Shown here piece by piece: positions 59,301 to 62,123 of a DNA stretch of 62,123 nt (positions are counted from its first letter, which is position 1; each line of letters opens with the position of its first letter). This DNA comes from Lachnospiraceae bacterium (GTDB lineage: Bacteria; Bacillota; Clostridia; Lachnospirales; Lachnospiraceae): the NCBI GenBank assembly GCA_017509985.1, contig JAFWOE010000039.1, positions 1 through 62,123 on the forward strand. Direction: 5' to 3'. The notes under the pieces were generated by a model, which saw only the letters and a list, made by a program, of their open reading frames with translations, ran no database searches and had not been told where the DNA came from. Position numbers and translations under genes: made by a program.

Positions 59301-59905
59301 GCAGCGTGAACGTCAATGCGATCGAGGAGTATAAGGAAGTCCGGGAAAGACACGCGTTTTTAAGCACCCAGTACGACGATATCGTTAAATCGGCAGAAAG
59401 CTTAAAAGGCATTATCGGTGAACTCGATCAGGCGATGAAAAAACAGTTCGGGGAAAAATTCGCCGACATCCGGAAAGAGTTCGATACGGTATTCCGTCAG
59501 CTTTTCGGCGGCGGAAAAGGCACGCTGGAGCTTCTGGATGAGAATGATCTGCTGGAGACCGGTGTCCGGATCATTGCGCAGCCGCCGGGAAAGAAACTTC
59601 AGAACATGATGCAGCTTTCGGGCGGTGAAAAAGCGCTTACGGCGATCGCGCTGCTTTTTGCGATACAGAATCTGAAACCTTCGCCTTTCTGTCTGCTGGA
59701 TGAGATCGAAGCGGCATTGGATGAATCGAATGTCGGAAGATTTGCGGCCTATCTGCAGAAACTGAAGGAAAATACACAGTTCATCGTGATCACGCACCGC
59801 AGAGGCACAATGGACTGCACGGACAGGCTTTACGGTATTACGATGCAGGAAAAAGGCATATCCGCCATGGTATCGGTCGATCTTGTGGAAGGAGATCTGG
59901 AATAA
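56357..59905 (+). CDS. smc: Chromosome segregation protein SMC
   Basis: An 1182-residue condensin subunit. The N-terminal head holds Walker A GIVGPNGSGKSNVADAVRW with IDIG-free MYLKSIEMQGFKSFASK before it; two very long coiled coils (about 170-500 and 670-1020) frame a hinge (about 515-650, VVADLITVEKKYETAIETALGGSLQNVV); the C-terminal head has the signature LSGGEKALTAIALLFAIQNLKPSPFCLLDEIEAALDE (Walker B). It compacts and separates the chromosome with ScpA and ScpB. It overlaps rnc by one base and is followed directly by ftsY. Confidence 0.96.
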   Translation: MYLKSIEMQGFKSFASKMKMDFHDGVTGIVGPNGSGKSNVADAVRWVLGEQSAKQLRGGNMQDVIFAGTESRKPLGFASVSITLDNSGKELNIDYPEVTVTRRLYRSGESEYMLNGTGCRLRDIQELFYDTGIGKEGYSIIGQGQIDRIISDKPEDRRELFDEAVGIVKYKRRKTAALKKLEGDEQNLLRLGDILTELTRQVGPLEKQAEKARTYLAKREELKERDLALFVINEARIEESLKDLNEKNSNAREELEKISAELEKTKKEYEDVSVRVEELDAGILDIRNKKSDAAVKQQQLENQISILEEQIKGAASNRLLYEDRISGLNAEKARHLDNIEAQKKELEELEEMISRGADAEKEAQAALDEIQKKIEAINADTEKNKNELLALVEGRASIKGEVQKYKTLDEQIEVQFSSLTSRILKLEDQKRTAARDEASFKAAFDRICQDIEIQEKLYSEAEEALAKIKTRLTDANTELDEAQTLYHRNRSLLESLTGIAERFEGYGNSVRKVLEQKESNPGIHGVVADLITVEKKYETAIETALGGSLQNVVTDNEATAKYLIEYLKRGKYGRVTFLPVSSMKAEPGKEDIPDEEGILGRASELVTYDSQYKGIVHRLLGRTYVVDTIDHAIGIGCRTGHRYRLVTLGGELFNPGGAITGGAYKHSANLLGRKRQIEELEAAAAEASKKVTDTETKIAACKEERNGIRKEQAEVNDKLKKLYIEKNTAGVRLKVAEQQSAELLAESDKLTEERQKLEFQRKDVAKAQKGISTELDDSTNREKELEEQIEANTKEAEKLLPNEQKAMERLEQARLSAGALDQKKAFIREKIETETADTSNLNENIERITAEMENDSSSVAQKHRDIETVRGTIESAKEYVAGLEKQLEESLAEKEALSSQHKDFFTKREELTEHRAMIDKECFRLDAALERLETEKENAIAHLWDEYEITPPEIRVNKEDTRTRGELTREIGELKREIRELGSVNVNAIEEYKEVRERHAFLSTQYDDIVKSAESLKGIIGELDQAMKKQFGEKFADIRKEFDTVFRQLFGGGKGTLELLDENDLLETGVRIIAQPPGKKLQNMMQLSGGEKALTAIALLFAIQNLKPSPFCLLDEIEAALDESNVGRFAAYLQKLKENTQFIVITHRRGTMDCTDRLYGITMQEKGISAMVSVDLVEGDLE

Positions 59906-60928
59906 ATGGATGAAGAGATCAGAAACGAAGAATATACGGAAGAACTCCTGAACGAAGAAGAATCAGAAGAGATCCTCACAGATACGGAGGAAGGCAGCGG
60001 GACAGAACCGGAAAAGAAAAAGGGATTCTTCCGCAGACTGCTGGAAGGCCTTTCCAAGACCCGTGCGAACCTGGCACGAAGCTTTTCCGCCGTCTTTTCG
60101 AGCAGCAGGATCGATGATGATTTTTACGATGAGATCGAAGAGCTTCTGATCACTGCCGATATGGGCGTCGAAACCACGGAAAAGATCATTGATGATTTAA
60201 AGGAAAAAGTAGAAGAGAACCGCATCAAAGAACCGGCCGAGTGCCGGAGCATTCTGATCGAAAGCATTAAAGACCAGATGCGTACGACCGAAGACCTTTA
60301 CGATTTTGAGAATCAGAAGTCGGTGATCCTTGTCATCGGCGTCAACGGCGTCGGTAAGACGACTTCCATCGGAAAGCTGGCTGCGATGTATAAGAAACAG
60401 GGTAAAAAAGTCCTGCTGGCGGCAGCGGATACTTTCCGCGCGGCCGCATGTGAACAGTTGAGGGAATGGGCAAACCGGGCCGGCGTAGAACTCGTGTCAG
60501 GCCAGGAAGGCGCCGATCCTGGTGCGGTGGTCTACGATGCCGTCGCAGCGGCAAAAGCCCGGCATACGGATATCCTTATCTGTGACACGGCAGGACGGCT
60601 GCACAACAAAAAGAACCTGATGGATGAACTCGGGAAGATCTACCGTATTATTTCCAGGGAATATCCGGAAGCGCATCTGGAGACATTCGTTGTCGTTGAC
60701 GGGACCACGGGTCAGAATGCCCTTGTCCAGGCACAGCAGTTTGGCGAAGCCGCCGATGTGACCGGCATCATCCTTACAAAACTGGACGGAACCGCAAAAG
60801 GCGGTATCGCAGTAGCGATCGAGTCACAGCTGGATATCCCGGTCAAATACATCGGTGTGGGAGAGAAGATCGACGACCTTCAGAAGTTCGATTCGGATTC
60901 CTTTGTGAATGCGATCTTTGAAGAATAA
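59906..60928 (+). CDS. ftsY: Signal recognition particle receptor FtsY
   Basis: A 340-residue SRP GTPase that docks ribosomes carrying membrane proteins. An acidic N-terminal A domain (residues 1-35, rich in Glu) is followed by the NG domain: [41 protein letters not shown] (G1), [22 protein letters not shown] (G3), [11 protein letters not shown] (G4) and [11 protein letters not shown]-like [23 protein letters not shown] (G5). ATG 59906 follows the smc stop at once, with GAAGGAGATCTGG in its end. Completes the standard rnc-smc-ftsY group. Confidence 0.96.
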   Translation: MDEEIRNEEYTEELLNEEESEEILTDTEEGSGTEPEKKKGFFRRLLEGLSKTRANLARSFSAVFSSSRIDDDFYDEIEELLITADMGVETTEKIIDDLKEKVEENRIKEPAECRSILIESIKDQMRTTEDLYDFENQKSVILVIGVNGVGKTTSIGKLAAMYKKQGKKVLLAAADTFRAAACEQLREWANRAGVELVSGQEGADPGAVVYDAVAAAKARHTDILICDTAGRLHNKKNLMDELGKIYRIISREYPEAHLETFVVVDGTTGQNALVQAQQFGEAADVTGIILTKLDGTAKGGIAVAIESQLDIPVKYIGVGEKIDDLQKFDSDSFVNAIFEE

Positions 60929-60945
60929 TAAATCATAATGAAAAA

Positions 60946-60970
60946 AGAAGCAGCTTTGAAAGCTGCTTCT
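60946..60970 (-). terminator. Terminator between ftsY and tRNA-Leu(CAG)
   Basis: AGAAGCAGCTT and AAGCTGCTTCT form an 11-base-pair stem with loop TGA. The minus strand is followed by TTTTTT, so it ends the tRNA transcript; it can also stop the ftsY transcript from the other side, with a poorer T-tract. Confidence 0.8.
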
Positions 60971-60978
60971 CTGTTATC

Positions 60979-61062
60979 TGCAGGAGATGGGATTTGAACC
61001 CACACGATATTGCTACCACAGGCACCTGAAGCCTGCGCGTCTGCCAATTCCGCCACTCCTGC
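60979..61062 (-). tRNA. tRNA-Leu, anticodon CAG
   Basis: An 84-base class II tRNA on the minus strand. The acceptor GCAGGAG pairs with CTCCTGC, the anticodon stem CAGGC/GCCTG encloses TTCAGGT with anticodon CAG (reads CUG), a long variable arm is present and the T arm GGGTTCAAATCCC is complete. CCA is not encoded. It is the second leucine tRNA in the window and lies opposite to ftsY and the next gene. Confidence 0.92.
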
Positions 61063-61183
61063 ATCGATCGCTCTGATTCGAGCTCACCAAAGAATCCTAC
61101 CATTATTTTCAGAAAACGTCAATCATTTTATGAATTAATTTTAAAGATCTTTTTATAACGGGTTTTCAGAGACGGAAAACAAA

Positions 61184-61810
61184 ATGAACACAGAGTATTG
61201 CTTCCTGGATGTAAGTAAATATAAAAGCGAAGAATGCCGGCTGGAAGCCTATAACTGTTTAAGTGTCTGGCGCAGGGAGAAAGTCGATGCCCAGAAAACA
61301 GGTCAGGGCCGCCTCCTTTCCCTGGGAGCCGGGATACTGTTCGATGAGGCAATGAAAAGCCGGGGACTGGATCCGGATAAAACCCGGATCGCTGTTAACC
61401 GGTATGGGAAACCCTTTTTGCCGGATCATCCGGACCTGCATTTCAGCCTTTCCCATTCGGGCGCTTTTGCGCTCTGCGCGGTTTCGGACAGGGAAGTCGG
61501 CTGCGATATCCAGATCATAGAGGAGAGACGTTTGTCGGCTGTCTCCAGGGCGTTTTCGGAGGAAGAGGCACGGATCCTCAGGGAACTGGATAAAAGCGAA
61601 GAGAGAGCCTTTTTCTATCGGGTATGGACACTTAAGGAGAGCCTGATCAAAGCCGATGGGAGAGGACTGGCCTTCCCGATGCAGAGCATTTCCGTTATGC
61701 AAAGCGCAGGGCAGTGCAGGGATGCCGTAAAAGTTCAGGAAAAAGAGTACAGGCTTACAGAGCTGCCGGCTCCGGAAAATTACTGTGCGGCAGTCTGTGA
61801 ATTGCTGTAG
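61184..61810 (+). CDS. 4'-phosphopantetheinyl transferase (Sfp-type)
   Basis: A 208-residue Sfp/AcpT-type enzyme that transfers phosphopantetheine from CoA to carrier proteins. The halves are marked by NRYGKPFLPDHPDLHFSLSHSG and REVGCDIQIIEERR (metal-binding D), then FFYRVWTLKESLIKADGRGL (the W-T-x-K-E-S-x-x-K motif). ATG 61184 lacks a clear ribosome site but opens the conserved protein. It could act on ACP or on a carrier protein of a natural-product cluster; no such cluster is in the window. Confidence 0.88.
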   Translation: MNTEYCFLDVSKYKSEECRLEAYNCLSVWRREKVDAQKTGQGRLLSLGAGILFDEAMKSRGLDPDKTRIAVNRYGKPFLPDHPDLHFSLSHSGAFALCAVSDREVGCDIQIIEERRLSAVSRAFSEEEARILRELDKSEERAFFYRVWTLKESLIKADGRGLAFPMQSISVMQSAGQCRDAVKVQEKEYRLTELPAPENYCAAVCELL

Positions 61811-61842
61811 ATCAGTTCTTTCTTATACGGTATAGTTCAAAA

Positions 61843-61869
61843 AAGGCAGGAGCAAAACGCTCCTGCCTT
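61843..61869 (-). terminator. Terminator of hppA (convergent with the Sfp-type gene)
   Basis: AAGGCAGGAGC and GCTCCTGCCTT form an 11-base-pair stem with loop AAAAC; an A-run precedes it on plus (T-run on minus), so it mainly ends the minus-strand hppA gene. Confidence 0.75.
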
Positions 61870-61900
61870 GATTTAATTTAATGAGATTATCTGCGGTTCA

Positions 61901-62123
61901 TCAGAAAACGATGAGTCCTGCTCCGCCGTTGACTGCAAGGAAAGCGGGGATGAATACGAGGGAAACGATCGTCATCAGTTTGATCAGGATGTTGATGGAA
62001 GGACCTGATGTATCTTTGAAGGGATCGCCTACCGTATCACCGACAACTGCTGCAGCGTGAGCTTCGGAACCTTTTCCGCCGTGCTCGCCGCCTTCAATGA
62101 ACTTCTTGGCATTGTCCCATGCA
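61901..62123 (-). CDS. hppA: Membrane-bound proton/sodium-translocating pyrophosphatase, C-terminal end (partial)
   Basis: The last 73 residues of an integral membrane pyrophosphatase: [49 protein letters not shown], then a final hydrophobic helix ending [21 protein letters not shown] is the family's substrate-site motif. The enzyme splits pyrophosphate and pumps protons or sodium ions, an energy saver in anaerobes. The start lies past the right edge of the window; the stop is TGA at 61903-61901 on the minus strand. Confidence 0.93.
   Translation of the reverse strand, partial: AWDNAKKFIEGGEHGGKGSEAHAAAVVGDTVGDPFKDTSGPSINILIKLMTIVSLVFIPAFLAVNGGAGLIVF

Overview
The window is a chromosomal segment of an anaerobic, low-to-mid GC Gram-positive bacterium of the class Clostridia, most likely a Lachnospiraceae-like gut organism. 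The evidence is the six-cysteine SCIFF peptide with its radical-SAM maturase, a single-chain pyruvate:ferredoxin oxidoreductase, a fused SecDF, a membrane pyrophosphatase, a DUF6110/HMA metal module, and the Firmicutes-style pyrH-frr-uppS-cdsA-dxr-rseP and plsX-rnc-smc-ftsY blocks.

Region 1 (1-3405) is an accessory, more AT-rich patch. It holds repeats that may be an IS21-type element end, two broken copies of the same gene tail, and small stand-alone genes (methyltransferase, two GNATs, a membrane-anchored XRE regulator, a TfoX-N protein). Region 2 (3406-7229) is a metal operon: HMA protein, ZIP transporter, DUF6110 protein and an unusual P-type ATPase, behind a promoter with a GTTAG-N6-CTAAC operator. 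Region 3 (7230-14640) has a DUF5714/radical-SAM/M20 amidohydrolase cluster, TraX, DUF3842, and a two-gene membrane operon behind a structured terminated leader. Region 4 (14680-20146, minus strand) has an ADP-ribosylglycohydrolase and modABC. The modA gene encodes two fused copies of the binding domain, and its leader folds like a molybdenum/tungsten-cofactor riboswitch.

Region 5 (20269-28145) carries a membrane-anchored type-B esterase, an acyltransferase/DUF6320 pair that may be leaderless, a CopA copper ATPase with a C-terminal HMA domain that has its own ribosome binding site and start codon, and a butyrate/acetoacetate-type CoA transferase. Region 6 (28395-46242) is core metabolism and RNA/DNA work: a DUF3048 lipoprotein, proC, galE, the SCIFF ranthipeptide system followed by secDF and recJ, nifJ, rpsO, pnp, dUTPase, DUF5662 and aspartokinase. 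Region 7 (46333-62123) has a MATE exporter, the pyrH-to-rseP envelope/isoprenoid operon, tRNA-Leu(AAG), a secreted Ig/cell-wall-repeat lipoprotein, plsX-rnc-smc-ftsY (no acpP between plsX and rnc), tRNA-Leu(CAG), a phosphopantetheinyl transferase, and the 3' end of hppA running off the edge.

The items most worth a second look are the tandem ModA fusion with its riboswitch-like leader, the in-frame CopA/CopZ arrangement, the DUF5714/radical-SAM cluster with its atypical cysteine motif, the repeated metalloregulator-like operator, and the structured leader at 12661-12814.
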